From positions 6,735,501-6,799,500 of the forward strand of contig NZ_CP108106.1 of the NCBI RefSeq assembly GCF_041435195.1: a stretch of DNA of 64,000 nucleotides. The letters run 5' to 3'. A program made the position numbers and the translations under genes. Numbering within the stretch: position 1 is the stretch's first letter; every line of letters begins with the position of its first letter. The notes below the pieces were generated by a model, which was not told the origin of the DNA, did no database searches, and saw only the letters and a program-made list of their open reading frames with translations. Positions 1-9,005 of the stretch are shown in pieces. Source of the DNA: Streptomyces sp. NBC_00224. Its GTDB lineage: Bacteria; Actinomycetota; Actinomycetes; Streptomycetales; Streptomycetaceae.

Positions 1-1
1 C

Positions 2-2905
2 ATCACGACCGACGACGCGGAGCGGCTCGTCTCGTTCTACGAGCAGGTGTCGGACGAGTCCAAGTACTACCGCTTCTTCGCGCCCTACCCCCGGCTGTCG
101 GCGAAGGACGTGCACCGCTTCACCCATCACGACTACGTGGACCGCGTCGGGCTCGCGGCGACGGTGGGCGGCGAGTTCATCGCGACCGTCCGCTACGACC
201 GGATCAACGCGCAGGGCAGGCCCGCCTCGGCGCCGGCCGACGAGGCCGAGGTGGCGTTCCTCGTCCAGGACGCCCACCAGGGGCGCGGGGTCGCCTCCGC
301 ACTGCTCGAACACGTCGCGGAGGTCGCGCGCGAGCGGGGGATCCGGCGGTTCGCGGCGGAGGTGCTGCCCGCCAACAACAAGATGATCAAGGTGTTCACG
401 GACGCGGGCTATCAGCAGAAGCGTTCCTTCGAGGACGGCTCGGTCCATCTCACACTCGATCTGGAGCCGACCGCCGAGTCGCTGGCCGTGCAGCGCGCCC
501 GCGAGCAGCGCGCGGAGTCGCGCTCGGTGCAGCGGCTGCTCGCCCCCGGCTCGGTGGCCGTGATCGGCACCGGCCGCGCGCCCGGCGGCGTCGGCCGCAC
601 GGTGCTGCGCAACCTGCTCGGGGCGGGGTTCACCGGACGTGTGTACGCGGTCAACCGGGCCTTCCCCGAGGGCGGTTCGCAGGTCGACGGCGTCCGCGCG
701 GTCCGCTCGCTCGGCGAGATCGCGGAGCAGGTCGACCTCGCGGTCGTCGCGGTCCCGGCCGAACGGGTGCCGGAGGCGGTCGCGGAGTGCGGTGAGCACG
801 GGGTGCAGGGGCTGGTCGTCCTGTCCGCCGGGTACGCCGAGAGCGGCGCGGCCGGGCGCGAGCGCCAGCGCGAACTGCTGCGCCAGGTGCGGTCGTACGG
901 GATGCGGCTGATCGGGCCGAACGCGTTCGGCGTCATCAACACCGCGCCCGGGACGCGCCTGAACGCCTCGCTGGCGCCCGATCCGCCGCAGCGGGGCCGG
1001 ATCGGACTGTTCACCCAGTCGGGAGCGATCGGGATCGCGCTCCTCTCGGGCCTGCACCGGCGGGGCGCGGGCCTGTCGACGTTCATCTCGTCGGGCAACC
1101 GGGCGGACGTCTCGGGCAACGACATCCTCCAGTACTGGTACGAGGACGCGGACACGGACGTGGTCCTGCTGTACCTCGAATCCATCGGCAACCCGCGGAA
1201 GTTCACCCGGCTCGCGCGCCGGACGGCGGCGGTCAAGCCGGTGGTCGCGGTGAAGGGCGCCCGCCACAGCGGCTCGACCCCGCCCGGCCACGCGGTCCCG
1301 GTGACCCGGGTCCCGGACACGGCGGTGTCGGCGCTGCTGCGCCAGGCGGGCGTGATCCGGGTGGACACGGTGACCGAGCTGGTCGACGCGGGCGTCCTCC
1401 TCGCGGGCCAGCCGCTCCCGGCCGGCCCGCGCGTGGCGATCCTGGGCAACTCGGAATCCCTCGGCCTGCTCACCTACGACGCCTGCCTCACCGAGGGCCT
1501 GCGCCCCCACCCGCCCGTCGACCTCACGACGGCGGCCACCCCCGAGGACTTCCGCGACGCGCTGGCGCGGGCCCTGGCGGACGAGTTCTGCGACGCGGTG
1601 GTGGTCACGGCGATCCCCTGGGTGGGCGAGCCCGGCTACCCCGACGAAGCCCTGGCCACGGCCCTCCAGCAGGCCACGACCACGGCCCCGGCGAAGCCGG
1701 TGGCGGTAGTACACGTGGAGCTGGGCGGCTTGGCGGAGGCGCTGGCGAGCGCGGCGAGCACGGCCCGCCGCACCACACCCCCGCACCGAGCCCCGCTCAC
1801 CCCGACGAGGCCGGACGGCGAGCCGGGGACGAGTGCCGCGACGACGCCAGGGGCGACGCTCGGGGCGCGCCCCGAGCGGGGTGCAGGGGCCGCAGGCCCC
1901 GCCGGGGTTCCGGGGGCGGAGCCCCCGAGGGGGTCCTCCCGTATCAGCCCACCCCCACCCCCGGAGGGTCTCGGGAAGGGGCGGGGTGGGGGACAAGCCA
2001 TCCCCACCGGCCCCGCACCCGAACCCCCCGCCGAACCCCACAGCATCCCCGCCTACCCCGCCGCCGAACGCGCCGTACGGGCCCTCGCCGAGGCCGTCCG
2101 GTACGGGCAGTGGCGGCGGCAGGCCGCCGAGCAGGGGAAGGTGCCGGAGTACGACGACATCGACGAGGCCGGGGCCGCCGCCGACATCGGGCGGCTGCTC
2201 GGGGACGCGGACCCGAGGGGGACGACCCTCGCCGCCGCCGAGGCGGAGGCGCTGCTCGCCCGGTACGGGATCCCCGTGCGCCCCGCCCTGCCCGCGCCCC
2301 ACCCGGACGCCGCCGTCGAGGCCGCCGCCCGCCTCGGCTACCCCGTGGCCCTCAAGACCACCGCCCCGCACCTGCGCCACCGCCCCGACCTCGGCGGCGT
2401 CCGCCTCGACCTCGCCGACGAGGAGCAACTGCGGCGCGCATACGACGAGTTGGCCCAGGTCCTCGGCAAGCCGGAGGAGCTGCTCCCGGTCGTGCAGGCG
2501 ATGGCGCCGCGCGGCGTGGACACCGTCGTACGCGCGGCCATCGACCCGGCCGTCGGTGCCGTGCTCTCCTTCGGCCTCGCCGGAGCCGCCTCCGAGCTGC
2601 TCGGCGACACCGGCCACCGGCTGGTCCCCGCCACCGACCGGGACGCCGCCGAGCTGGTCCGGTCGATCCGGACCGCACCCCTCCTCTTCGGCTGGCGCGG
2701 CTCCGCACCGGTGGACACGGCCGCCCTGGAAGAGCTGCTGCTGCGGGTCTCCCGGCTGGTCGACGACCACCCGGAGGTCGTCGCCGTCTCCCTGGAACCG
2801 GTCGTCGTCGCCCAGCACGGCCTCTCCGTACTCGGCGCGAGCGTCCGCCTCGCGCCACCGCCGCCCCGCTCCGACCTGGGGCCGAGGCGCCTGCCCAGCT
2901 ACTGA
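2..2905 (+). CDS. GNAT acetyltransferase / NDP-forming acyl-CoA synthetase fusion (5' truncated)
   Basis: The frame is open to the left edge, so the true start lies upstream of the window; the GTG at 47 is internal. The order is an N-terminal GNAT domain (acetyl-CoA loop QGRGVAS near 277-297), then a CoA-binding Rossmann domain (SVAVIGTG near 553), a ligase domain with SQSGAIG near 1018, and a C-terminal ATP-grasp domain (YPVALKTT near 2340). This GNAT-first order is that of actinobacterial Pat-type protein acetyltransferases and bifunctional GNAT/acetate-CoA ligase proteins. The likely role is reversible lysine acetylation, often of acyl-CoA synthetases, or acyl-CoA sensing; substrates cannot be read from sequence. 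Oddity: a Pro/Gly-rich stretch (about 1780-2060) between the ligase and ATP-grasp parts is encoded by GC-rich palindromic repeats. Confidence 0.88.
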   Translation: MTTDDAERLVSFYEQVSDESKYYRFFAPYPRLSAKDVHRFTHHDYVDRVGLAATVGGEFIATVRYDRINAQGRPASAPADEAEVAFLVQDAHQGRGVASALLEHVAEVARERGIRRFAAEVLPANNKMIKVFTDAGYQQKRSFEDGSVHLTLDLEPTAESLAVQRAREQRAESRSVQRLLAPGSVAVIGTGRAPGGVGRTVLRNLLGAGFTGRVYAVNRAFPEGGSQVDGVRAVRSLGEIAEQVDLAVVAVPAERVPEAVAECGEHGVQGLVVLSAGYAESGAAGRERQRELLRQVRSYGMRLIGPNAFGVINTAPGTRLNASLAPDPPQRGRIGLFTQSGAIGIALLSGLHRRGAGLSTFISSGNRADVSGNDILQYWYEDADTDVVLLYLESIGNPRKFTRLARRTAAVKPVVAVKGARHSGSTPPGHAVPVTRVPDTAVSALLRQAGVIRVDTVTELVDAGVLLAGQPLPAGPRVAILGNSESLGLLTYDACLTEGLRPHPPVDLTTAATPEDFRDALARALADEFCDAVVVTAIPWVGEPGYPDEALATALQQATTTAPAKPVAVVHVELGGLAEALASAASTARRTTPPHRAPLTPTRPDGEPGTSAATTPGATLGARPERGAGAAGPAGVPGAEPPRGSSRISPPPPPEGLGKGRGGGQAIPTGPAPEPPAEPHSIPAYPAAERAVRALAEAVRYGQWRRQAAEQGKVPEYDDIDEAGAAADIGRLLGDADPRGTTLAAAEAEALLARYGIPVRPALPAPHPDAAVEAAARLGYPVALKTTAPHLRHRPDLGGVRLDLADEEQLRRAYDELAQVLGKPEELLPVVQAMAPRGVDTVVRAAIDPAVGAVLSFGLAGAASELLGDTGHRLVPATDRDAAELVRSIRTAPLLFGWRGSAPVDTAALEELLLRVSRLVDDHPEVVAVSLEPVVVAQHGLSVLGASVRLAPPPPRSDLGPRRLPSY
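1882..1990. repeat. GC-rich palindromic repeat inside the coding sequence
   Basis: Two perfect short palindromes lie in tandem: GGGGCC-GCA-GGCCCC (1886-1900) and CGGGGGC-GGA-GCCCCCG (1911-1927). They are followed by a C-run/G-run tract to about 1990. Such elements usually sit between Streptomyces genes. Here they are read through as a low-complexity interdomain linker. Confidence 0.7.
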
Positions 2906-2941
2906 AACGATCGGGCCTCAGGGCCCCGTAGGATGGAGCTC

Positions 2942-3529
2942 ATGGCGAAGACCGGCACGATGACCCAGGGGCTGCGCGCGGCGATCGAGCGCAGCGGCTA
3001 CTACCCGGCCCTTGTGGCCGAGGCGGTGGAGGCCGCCGTCGGTGGTGAGCCCATCGCGTCGTACCTGGTCCATCAGGAGACCACCTTCGACGCCAACGAG
3101 GTGCGCCGCCACGTGACGGTCCTGGTTCTGACGGGCAACCGTTTCATCGTCAGCCACACCGACGAGCAGAACGCCGACACCAGCTCCCCGACGCCGTACG
3201 CCACGACCTCCACCGAGTCCGTGAAGCTCAACCGGATCTCGTCCGTGGTGGTCAGCCGCGTGGTCGCCAACCCCGAGTCGTACACCCCGGGCACCCTGCC
3301 CCGCGAGGTCGTCCTGACCATCGGCTGGGGCGCCGTCTCCCGTATCGACCTGGAGCCCGCCGCCTGCGGCGACCCCAACTGCGACGCCGACCACGGCTAC
3401 ACCGGCAGCTCCACCGCCGACGACCTCAGCCTGCGCGTCAGCGAGGCCGGGGACGGGCCGGACACCGTGCGCCAGACCCTCGACTTCGCCCAGGCGCTCT
3501 CCGAAGCCACTGCGGCCACCGCCCGCTGA
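2942..3529 (+). CDS. DUF5998 family protein
   Basis: A 195-aa soluble protein resembling the DUF5998 family, conserved in Streptomyces and of unknown function. ATG 2942 is preferred over the in-frame ATG 2933: AGGATGGAG (2930-2938) serves as ribosome binding site for 2942 and overlaps 2933. The C-terminal part contains a small Cys/His cluster (CGDPNCDADH, about 3367-3396) that could bind metal; this is an inference. The stop overlaps the next ATG by one base (TGATG), indicating translational coupling with the phosphatase-fold enzyme. Confidence 0.8.
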   Translation: MAKTGTMTQGLRAAIERSGYYPALVAEAVEAAVGGEPIASYLVHQETTFDANEVRRHVTVLVLTGNRFIVSHTDEQNADTSSPTPYATTSTESVKLNRISSVVVSRVVANPESYTPGTLPREVVLTIGWGAVSRIDLEPAACGDPNCDADHGYTGSSTADDLSLRVSEAGDGPDTVRQTLDFAQALSEATAATAR

Positions 3530-4722
3530 TGGCCCAGCCCGCCTGGCAGGATCCGGAACCCCTCGCCCTCGACACCGCCCCCGTGCCCGAGTACGGCAGC
3601 GGCTCGCTCGCCGATCTGCTGCCCACCCTCGCGGCCGGCATGGGCGTGCCCGGTGCGACCGCCGCCATCCCCGAGCTGACCCCGGCCGACCGGAACTGTG
3701 TGTTCCTGATCGACGGGCTCGGCTGGGAGCAGATCAAGGCCCACCCCGACGAGGCGCCCTATCTGCACGGGCTGCTCGCCACCTCGCGCGGCGGCACCGG
3801 ACGGCCGATCACCGCCGGGTTCCCCGCCACCACCGCCACGTCGCTCGCCTCCGTCGGCACCGGCCTGCCGCCCGCCGCGCACGGCCTGCCCGGCTACACC
3901 GCGCGCAACCCGGAGACCGGCGAGCTGATGAACCAGCTCCGCTGGAAGCCCTGGACCGACCCGCACGTCTGGCAGCCGTACCCCACGGTCTTCCAGCTGG
4001 CCGACGCGGCCGGCGTGCACACCGCCCAGGTGTCCTCACCGACCTTCCAGCACACCCCGCTCACCAAGGTCGCGCTCAGTGGCGGAACGTTTCACGGCCG
4101 GCTGACCGGCGAGGACCGCATGGACCTGGCCGCCGCGCAACTGGCCGCCGGGGACCGCTCGCTGGTCTACACGTACTACAGCGAGGTCGACGGCAAGGGC
4201 CACCGCTTCGGCGTGGACTCGGACGCCTGGCGCGGCCAGCTGATGTACGTCGACCGGCTGGTCCAGCGCCTCGCCGAGCAGCTGCCGCCCCGCTCCGCGC
4301 TGTACGTCACCGCCGACCACGGCATGATCGACATCCCCTTCGACGAAGAGTCCCGCATCGACTTCGACGAGGACTGGGAGCTGCGCGCCGGAGTGGCCCT
4401 GCTCGGCGGCGAGGGCCGGGCCCGCCATGTGTACGCGGTCCCGGGCGCCGAGTCCGACGTGCTCACCGTCTGGCGCGAGGTGCTCGGCGAGCAGTTCTGG
4501 GTGGCGAGCCGCGACGAGGCGATAGCGGCGGGCTGGTTCGGGCAGCCGGGCGCGTGCGACGAGCGCGTGTACGGGCGGATCGGCGACGTCGTCGCGGCCG
4601 CGCACGCCGATGTGGTGATCACCGCCTCGCAGAACGAGCCGCACGAGTCCGCGATGGTCGGCATGCACGGCTCGATGACCCCCGTCGAGCAGCTCGTGCC
4701 GCTCCTCGAAGTACGCTCGTAA
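3529..4722 (+). CDS. Alkaline-phosphatase-fold nucleotide pyrophosphatase/phosphodiesterase
   Basis: A 397-aa enzyme of the type I phosphodiesterase/nucleotide pyrophosphatase family. Visible metal-binding and catalytic motifs are FLIDGLGWEQ (Asp ligand, residues ~60-69), PATTATSLASVG (nucleophilic Thr region, ~100-112), a middle DxxGH-like YYSEVDGKGHRFG (~210-222) and TADHGMIDIP (~263-272). These make a two-zinc hydrolase of phosphomono- or diester bonds likely. No signal peptide or lipobox is visible, so it is probably cytoplasmic. The start overlaps the stop of the upstream DUF5998 gene. The natural substrate is unknown. Confidence 0.85.
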   Translation: MAQPAWQDPEPLALDTAPVPEYGSGSLADLLPTLAAGMGVPGATAAIPELTPADRNCVFLIDGLGWEQIKAHPDEAPYLHGLLATSRGGTGRPITAGFPATTATSLASVGTGLPPAAHGLPGYTARNPETGELMNQLRWKPWTDPHVWQPYPTVFQLADAAGVHTAQVSSPTFQHTPLTKVALSGGTFHGRLTGEDRMDLAAAQLAAGDRSLVYTYYSEVDGKGHRFGVDSDAWRGQLMYVDRLVQRLAEQLPPRSALYVTADHGMIDIPFDEESRIDFDEDWELRAGVALLGGEGRARHVYAVPGAESDVLTVWREVLGEQFWVASRDEAIAAGWFGQPGACDERVYGRIGDVVAAAHADVVITASQNEPHESAMVGMHGSMTPVEQLVPLLEVRS

Positions 4723-4792
4723 CCCTTCCGCACCTCCCTCCTGTCTCCTGTACGCGGACGCGTGCGCAGATCCGAAAGGCCGTCAACTTCCC

Positions 4793-5440
4793 ATGCCCGA
4801 GCTGGTGTTCTTCTCCGGAACGATGGACTGCGGAAAGAGCACCCTCGCTCTTCAGATCGAGCACAACCGCTCCGCGCGCGGCCTCCAGGGCATGATCTTC
4901 ACGCGGGACGACCGCGCGGGCGAGGGCAAGCTGTCCTCCCGGCTCGGCCTGGTGACGGACGCCGTCGAGGCCGCCGAGGGCTTCGACTTCTACGCGTATC
5001 TGGTCGCCCACCTCTCCAAGGGCGGCCGCTGCGACTACGTGATCGCCGACGAGGCGCAGTTCCTCGCGCCCGGCCAGATCGACCAGCTCGCCCGGGTCGT
5101 CGACGACCTCGACCTGGACGTCTTCGCCTTCGGCATCACCACCGACTTCCGCTCCAAGCTCTTCCCCGGCTCCCAGCGCCTGGTCGAGCTGGCCGACCGC
5201 GTCGAGGTCCTCCAGGTCGAGGCGCTCTGCTGGTGCGGGGCGCGGGCCACGCACAACGCGCGTACCCGGGGCGGGGAGATGGTGGTCGAGGGCGCGCAGG
5301 TCGTCGTCGGTGACGTGAACCAGTCCGAGGACGAGATCGGCTACGAGGTGCTGTGCCGGCGCCACCACCGGCGCCGCATGACGGCCGCGGGTGCGCGCGC
5401 GGCCGCGCTGTCGCCGGACGTCCTGCCCGTCGACGCGTAG
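4793..5440 (+). CDS. tdk: Thymidine kinase
   Basis: A 215-aa type II thymidine kinase that phosphorylates thymidine to dTMP in nucleotide salvage. The P-loop GTMDCGKST is at residues 9-17 and DEAQF, bearing the catalytic acidic residue, at 86-90. The structural zinc site is suggested by CWCG near 145 and the Cys of VLCRRH near 190. Length fits the family. It lies 70 bp after the phosphatase-fold gene in the same direction. A GC hairpin follows the stop near 5450-5480. Confidence 0.93.
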   Translation: MPELVFFSGTMDCGKSTLALQIEHNRSARGLQGMIFTRDDRAGEGKLSSRLGLVTDAVEAAEGFDFYAYLVAHLSKGGRCDYVIADEAQFLAPGQIDQLARVVDDLDLDVFAFGITTDFRSKLFPGSQRLVELADRVEVLQVEALCWCGARATHNARTRGGEMVVEGAQVVVGDVNQSEDEIGYEVLCRRHHRRRMTAAGARAAALSPDVLPVDA

Positions 5441-5532
5441 CCGCTCCGCGGGGGCCCGGACTTTGTCCGCGGGCCGTCTGTGGCTGGGCGCGCCCACGCG
5501 GCGGAGCCGCAAAATGTCACAGCCCCGCGCCC

Positions 5533-6306
5533 CTAGGGGGTTGATCGGATCAGCGTGAACACCGCGCCCTCCGGGTCCGCCACCGTCGCCAGGCGGCCGC
5601 TCGATCCCTCGTGCGGTGGGCGGAGCACCTGGCCGCCCAGCTCGGTGACCCGCCGGGCCGCCTCGTCGGTGTCCGCGACCTCGAAGTACGTCATCCAGTG
5701 CGCGCCCCTGTCGCGCGGCAGGGCGTGGCCCACGCCGTGCAGCGAGCAGACCGGGCGTCCCTCGATGTGCAGCGTCACGTGGTCGAATTCGGCCGAGACC
5801 ACCGTCTCCTTCTCGTAGCCGAACACCGACTCGTAGAACTTGCTGACCGTGGAGGTCTCGCGGGTCACCAGCTCGTTCCAGACGGGGGTGCCCGGCGCGC
5901 CCGCCACCATCGTGCCGACGTGCGCCTCGGCCTGCCAGGCGCCGAAGACCGCGCCCTCCGGGTCCGAGGCGATCACCAGGCGCCCCGCGTCGCCCGCGTC
6001 GAGCGGACCGACGCCGACCGTGCCGCCGCAGTGCCGGATCGTCTCGGCCGTCGCGTCGGCGTCGTCGGTGGCCAGATACGTGGTCCAGGCGATCGGCAGA
6101 TGGCGGTCGGGCGGCAACTGCCCGATGCCCGCGACCTCGGCGCCGTCGAGCAGGGCCCGCACATAGGGGCCGAGCGAGGCGGGCCCCGGCCGGAACTCCC
6201 AGCCGAACAGCGCCGCGTAGAACTCCTGGGTAGGAGCCAGGCCGTGCACCATGAGGCTCACCCAGCAGGGTGTGCCGGGCGTGCGCCGGGTCTCTGCCTG
6301 GGACAT
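5533..6306 (-). CDS. VOC family protein (glyoxalase/bleomycin-resistance fold, two modules)
   Basis: A 257-aa protein with two vicinal-oxygen-chelate modules (about residues 10-120 and 135-250). Each ends in a DPEGAVF-type beta strand. ATG 6306 is chosen because GAGGAGAG lies just upstream on the minus strand; a longer in-frame reading to 6405 lacks such a site. This is a tandem-VOC type widespread in Streptomyces with no assigned substrate. It is paralogous to the VOC gene at 50558-51352: both share a T-P-C-W N-terminus and GAVFG(A/V)WQA. It converges with tdk. Confidence 0.85.
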   Translation of the reverse strand: MSQAETRRTPGTPCWVSLMVHGLAPTQEFYAALFGWEFRPGPASLGPYVRALLDGAEVAGIGQLPPDRHLPIAWTTYLATDDADATAETIRHCGGTVGVGPLDAGDAGRLVIASDPEGAVFGAWQAEAHVGTMVAGAPGTPVWNELVTRETSTVSKFYESVFGYEKETVVSAEFDHVTLHIEGRPVCSLHGVGHALPRDRGAHWMTYFEVADTDEAARRVTELGGQVLRPPHEGSSGRLATVADPEGAVFTLIRSTP

Positions 6307-6530
6307 CGTGACTCTCTCCTCGGACCATCGCTGTGAGAACGCGCCCTGAAGAGGCGGGCGGCCGGGCCGCGCCGGCGCCCACCTCCTCGCAGATGCTTGC
6401 ACCACCTACGGCGAAGCGCGCCCCGGCCGCGCCGCTTTTGGCGCGTTCCCGCAGGAGGATGCCCGCTTTGGCATTTCTCATCCGTTTCGCGGCCGTTTCG
6501 CGGCGCCGTGCGCTGCGCGAGGATGGCCCC

Positions 6531-7379
6531 ATGAACGCCATCATCAGCGCACCCGAACTGGCGAACGAGCTGACCGGGGCACGCCCTCCGGTCCTCCTGG
6601 ACGTCCGCTGGCAGCTCAGTCTGGCGAAGGCCGCCGGCGCCGCCGCCTTCGACGGCCGGGCCGAGTACGAGGCCGGGCATCTGCCCGGCGCGGTCTTCGT
6701 CGACCTCGACGCGGAGCTGGCGGGGCCGCCCGGCGCCGGCGGCCGCCACCCGCTGCCCGACGTGGCGGCGTTCGGCGCCGTGATGCGCCGCGCGGGCGTG
6801 TCCGCCGGGACACCGGTGGTCGTCTACGACGGCGGCCAGGGCTGGGCGGCCGCCCGCGCCTGGTGGCTGCTGCGCTGGACGGGTCACCCGGACGTCCGCG
6901 TCCTCGACGGCGGTCTCGCCGCCTGGACCGGCGCGCTGTCCACCGACGTCCCGGCGCCCGCCGAGGGCGACTTCGCCCCCGAGCCCGGCGCGGTGGACCT
7001 GCTCGACGCGGACGGGGCGGCCGCGCTCGCCCGCTCCGGACTGCTGCTCGACGCCCGGGCGGGGGAGCGCTACCGGGGCGAGGTCGAGCCCATCGACCGG
7101 GTCGGCGGCCACATCCCGGGCGCGGTCTCCGCCCCCACCACCGAGAACGTGGGCCCCGACGGGCGCTTCCTGGCTCCCGAGGTCCTCGCCGACCGCTTCA
7201 AGGCCCTGGGCGCCTCCGGTACCGAGGTCGGCGTCTACTGCGGCTCCGGGGTCTCCGGCGCCCACGAGGTGCTGGCCCTGGCGGTCGCGGGGATCCCCGC
7301 CGCGCTCTACGCCGGGTCCTGGTCGCAGTGGTCCTCGGACGAGTCGCGCCCGGTCGCGACCGGCCCCGACCCGCAGTAG
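6531..7379 (+). CDS. sseA: Thiosulfate/3-mercaptopyruvate sulfurtransferase (two-domain rhodanese)
   Basis: A 282-aa protein with an inactive N-terminal rhodanese domain and an active C-terminal one. The active-site loop is YCGSGVSG, around residue 236. Motifs LLDVRW, GHLPGAVFVD and GHIPGAVSAP mark both domains. It transfers sulfane sulfur to cyanide or other thiophilic acceptors. ATG 6531 is preceded by GAGGAT. It is divergent from the VOC gene (225 bp between the starts) and convergent with sepH, sharing a bidirectional terminator. The gene symbol is family-level. Confidence 0.85.
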   Translation: MNAIISAPELANELTGARPPVLLDVRWQLSLAKAAGAAAFDGRAEYEAGHLPGAVFVDLDAELAGPPGAGGRHPLPDVAAFGAVMRRAGVSAGTPVVVYDGGQGWAAARAWWLLRWTGHPDVRVLDGGLAAWTGALSTDVPAPAEGDFAPEPGAVDLLDADGAAALARSGLLLDARAGERYRGEVEPIDRVGGHIPGAVSAPTTENVGPDGRFLAPEVLADRFKALGASGTEVGVYCGSGVSGAHEVLALAVAGIPAALYAGSWSQWSSDESRPVATGPDPQ

Positions 7380-7385
7380 CGCACA

Positions 7386-7418
7386 CCGAGGGGCCCGCGC
7401 TCGGCGCGGGCCCCTCGG
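7386..7418. terminator. Bidirectional terminator between sseA and sepH
   Basis: A perfect 15-bp inverted repeat (7386-7400 / 7404-7418) with a TCG loop lies between two convergent genes. No long T-run follows, as is usual in Streptomyces. Confidence 0.8.
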
Positions 7419-7475
7419 CTCGTATCGATGTACCTCGTATCGACGTACGACGCGTCGACGTACGACGCGTCCTAC
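7419..7475. repeat. 15-bp imperfect tandem repeat, about 3.7 units
   Basis: Units at 7419-7433, 7434-7448 and 7449-7463 share TCG-A-(C/T)-GTAC. A partial unit runs into the sepH stop codon. The array is rich in GTAC and ACGCGT palindromes and lies between the terminator and the sepH stop. Confidence 0.75.
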
Positions 7476-8506
7476 TCCTGTTTCTTGCGCCGGGTGCCGA
7501 AGACGATCTCGTCCCAGCTGGGCACGGCCGCCCGTCGTCCGGGCCGGACGCCGTCCGCCTCGGCCTGGCGGTCCGTGGTGCCGGTGAGGCGGTCGCGGTG
7601 ACCGGCCACCGAGCGGGGCATCAGGACGTCCGCGTACGCCGCGCCGGCGCCCGCCGACGCCGCCGGTGCGGGCGGCTCCTCGACCTCGGGCTCCGCCTCG
7701 GGCTCGGCCGCCGGGGGCTCCGGCGGCGCGGCGGGCCGCTCGGGCACCACCATGTCGCCGCGGAAGCTCGGCACGGCCTCCAGGAGGCTGGTCAGCGAGT
7801 CGCTCTCGTCCGCGGCGGGTTCCGGCGCGGGCGGGGTGGGACGCTCCAACTGCCGGTCCAGGGCGCGGTCCAGCGGCCGGTCCCGGGGCAGTCTGGCGAT
7901 CCTCGGCACGAACGGGAAGCTCGGCTCGGGGGTGTCGTCGGTCTCGCCGATCAGCGAGCGGGCCTCGTCGTCGACGGCCTGGACGAGCCGTCGCGGCGGG
8001 TCGTAGGTCCAGCTCGCGGCGTGCGGCTCGGTCGCCACCCGGTAGACCAGCAGGACTTCCCAGGTGCCGTCGTCGCGGCGCCAGGAGTCCCACTGGACGC
8101 TGTCCTTGTCGGCGCCGCGCAGCAGCAGCCGCTCCTGGACGGCCTCGCCGAGCTGGGGTCCGGTGTTCTCGCCAGGGCGCCGTACGGGGGTCTTGCGTGC
8201 CCGCTCGGCCATGAAGGCGCGCTCCGCGAGCACCGGGCCCTCGAAGCGCCGGACCCGGTCGACGGGGATCCCGGCGAGCTGGGCGACCTCTTCGGCCGAG
8301 GCACCCGCGCGTATCCGTGCCTGGATGTCGCGAGGACGGAGATGGCTCTCGACCTCGATCTCGATCTGCCCGAGCCGGGCGCGGTCGTTGCGCACGGCGG
8401 CGCGCAGCCGCTCATCGATCGGAAGCGTGTACTCCGTGCTGTCCGCAGCCTTGAGCACCAGTCGTGTGCCGTCGTTGGAGACGGCCACGACACGCAGTTC
8501 GGGCAT
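7472..8506 (-). CDS. sepH: Cell-division regulator SepH
   Basis: A 344-aa protein matching SepH (DUF3071), which in Streptomyces stimulates FtsZ assembly during sporulation septation. The conserved N-terminal domain (residues 1 to about 110) includes a helix-turn-helix-like segment (AEEVAQLAGIPVDRVRRFEG). A long Pro/Ala/Glu-rich disordered region follows, then a short conserved basic C-terminus (WDEIVFGTRRKKQE). ATG 8506 has GGGAGGT upstream. It is single-copy, convergent with sseA and divergent from the membrane protein at 9006. Family assignment rests on the N-terminal and C-terminal motifs and the gene's position. Confidence 0.9.
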   Translation of the reverse strand: MPELRVVAVSNDGTRLVLKAADSTEYTLPIDERLRAAVRNDRARLGQIEIEVESHLRPRDIQARIRAGASAEEVAQLAGIPVDRVRRFEGPVLAERAFMAERARKTPVRRPGENTGPQLGEAVQERLLLRGADKDSVQWDSWRRDDGTWEVLLVYRVATEPHAASWTYDPPRRLVQAVDDEARSLIGETDDTPEPSFPFVPRIARLPRDRPLDRALDRQLERPTPPAPEPAADESDSLTSLLEAVPSFRGDMVVPERPAAPPEPPAAEPEAEPEVEEPPAPAASAGAGAAYADVLMPRSVAGHRDRLTGTTDRQAEADGVRPGRRAAVPSWDEIVFGTRRKKQE

Positions 8507-9005
8507 GGGGACCTCCCGGGTGGTGCCTGCCGACGTCACCTGCGTCGCTGCTTCCGCTAGTCGAGTGTGGCCTGCCCGGGTGCAGCCTGCCACAACCTTG
8601 CCGAGTTGCCCGGCGTGTCGGGCATGGGCCCTGGAACGCCGTTATGGCACGGTTACCTATTTGCAACGCAGAGTGACCGAAGTGGTCGCCCTGGGTAGCT
8701 GGCGCCCGTGCGGTGCCGCGGCGCCGCCGGTTCGAGTGCCGCTTTCGGCCCCCTCCCGCAGAGCCCGGAAACCCGAGAGGGAGACCAGGCCCAGGGCTCG
8801 CCACAGTACTCCATTCGGGCCACCTGGGTGGACCGCCGCGCCGCCGAAGTTCTCCCTGGGGGCGGGAGTTGGAAGCCGTGCGCCGTACGGGTGCGCACTT
8901 CATACGTGTCGTGCTTCACAGAATCGACAGAAACGGAACTATTCGCTTCGCCCATAGGTCCCCACTACGTACAAGCTGGCGGAGAAGGGCGAACAGAGGC
9001 TGTAG
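8507..9005. other. 499-bp divergent intergenic region upstream of sepH and the membrane protein gene
   Basis: No convincing gene is seen. Weak open frames lack ribosome binding sites and family resemblance. The region must hold two divergent promoters. GGAAC (8935-8939) and GTC (8958-8960) stand 18 bp apart, vaguely like an ECF promoter, but the match is too weak to call. Confidence 0.5.

Noticed and set aside
4619..6544. Long open frame on the minus strand (641 codons)
   Set aside because: It covers tdk and the real VOC gene in another frame, has Arg/Gly/Pro-rich composition typical of GC-rich shadow frames, and resembles no family.
6258..8093. Long minus-strand open frame opposite the rhodanese and overlapping sepH
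   Set aside because: Shadow of the high third-position GC of sseA and sepH; no start signal and no domain.
8935..8960. ECF-type promoter GGAAC-N18-GTC upstream of the membrane protein gene
   Set aside because: Only partial match to SigE or SigR consensus; such matches are expected by chance.
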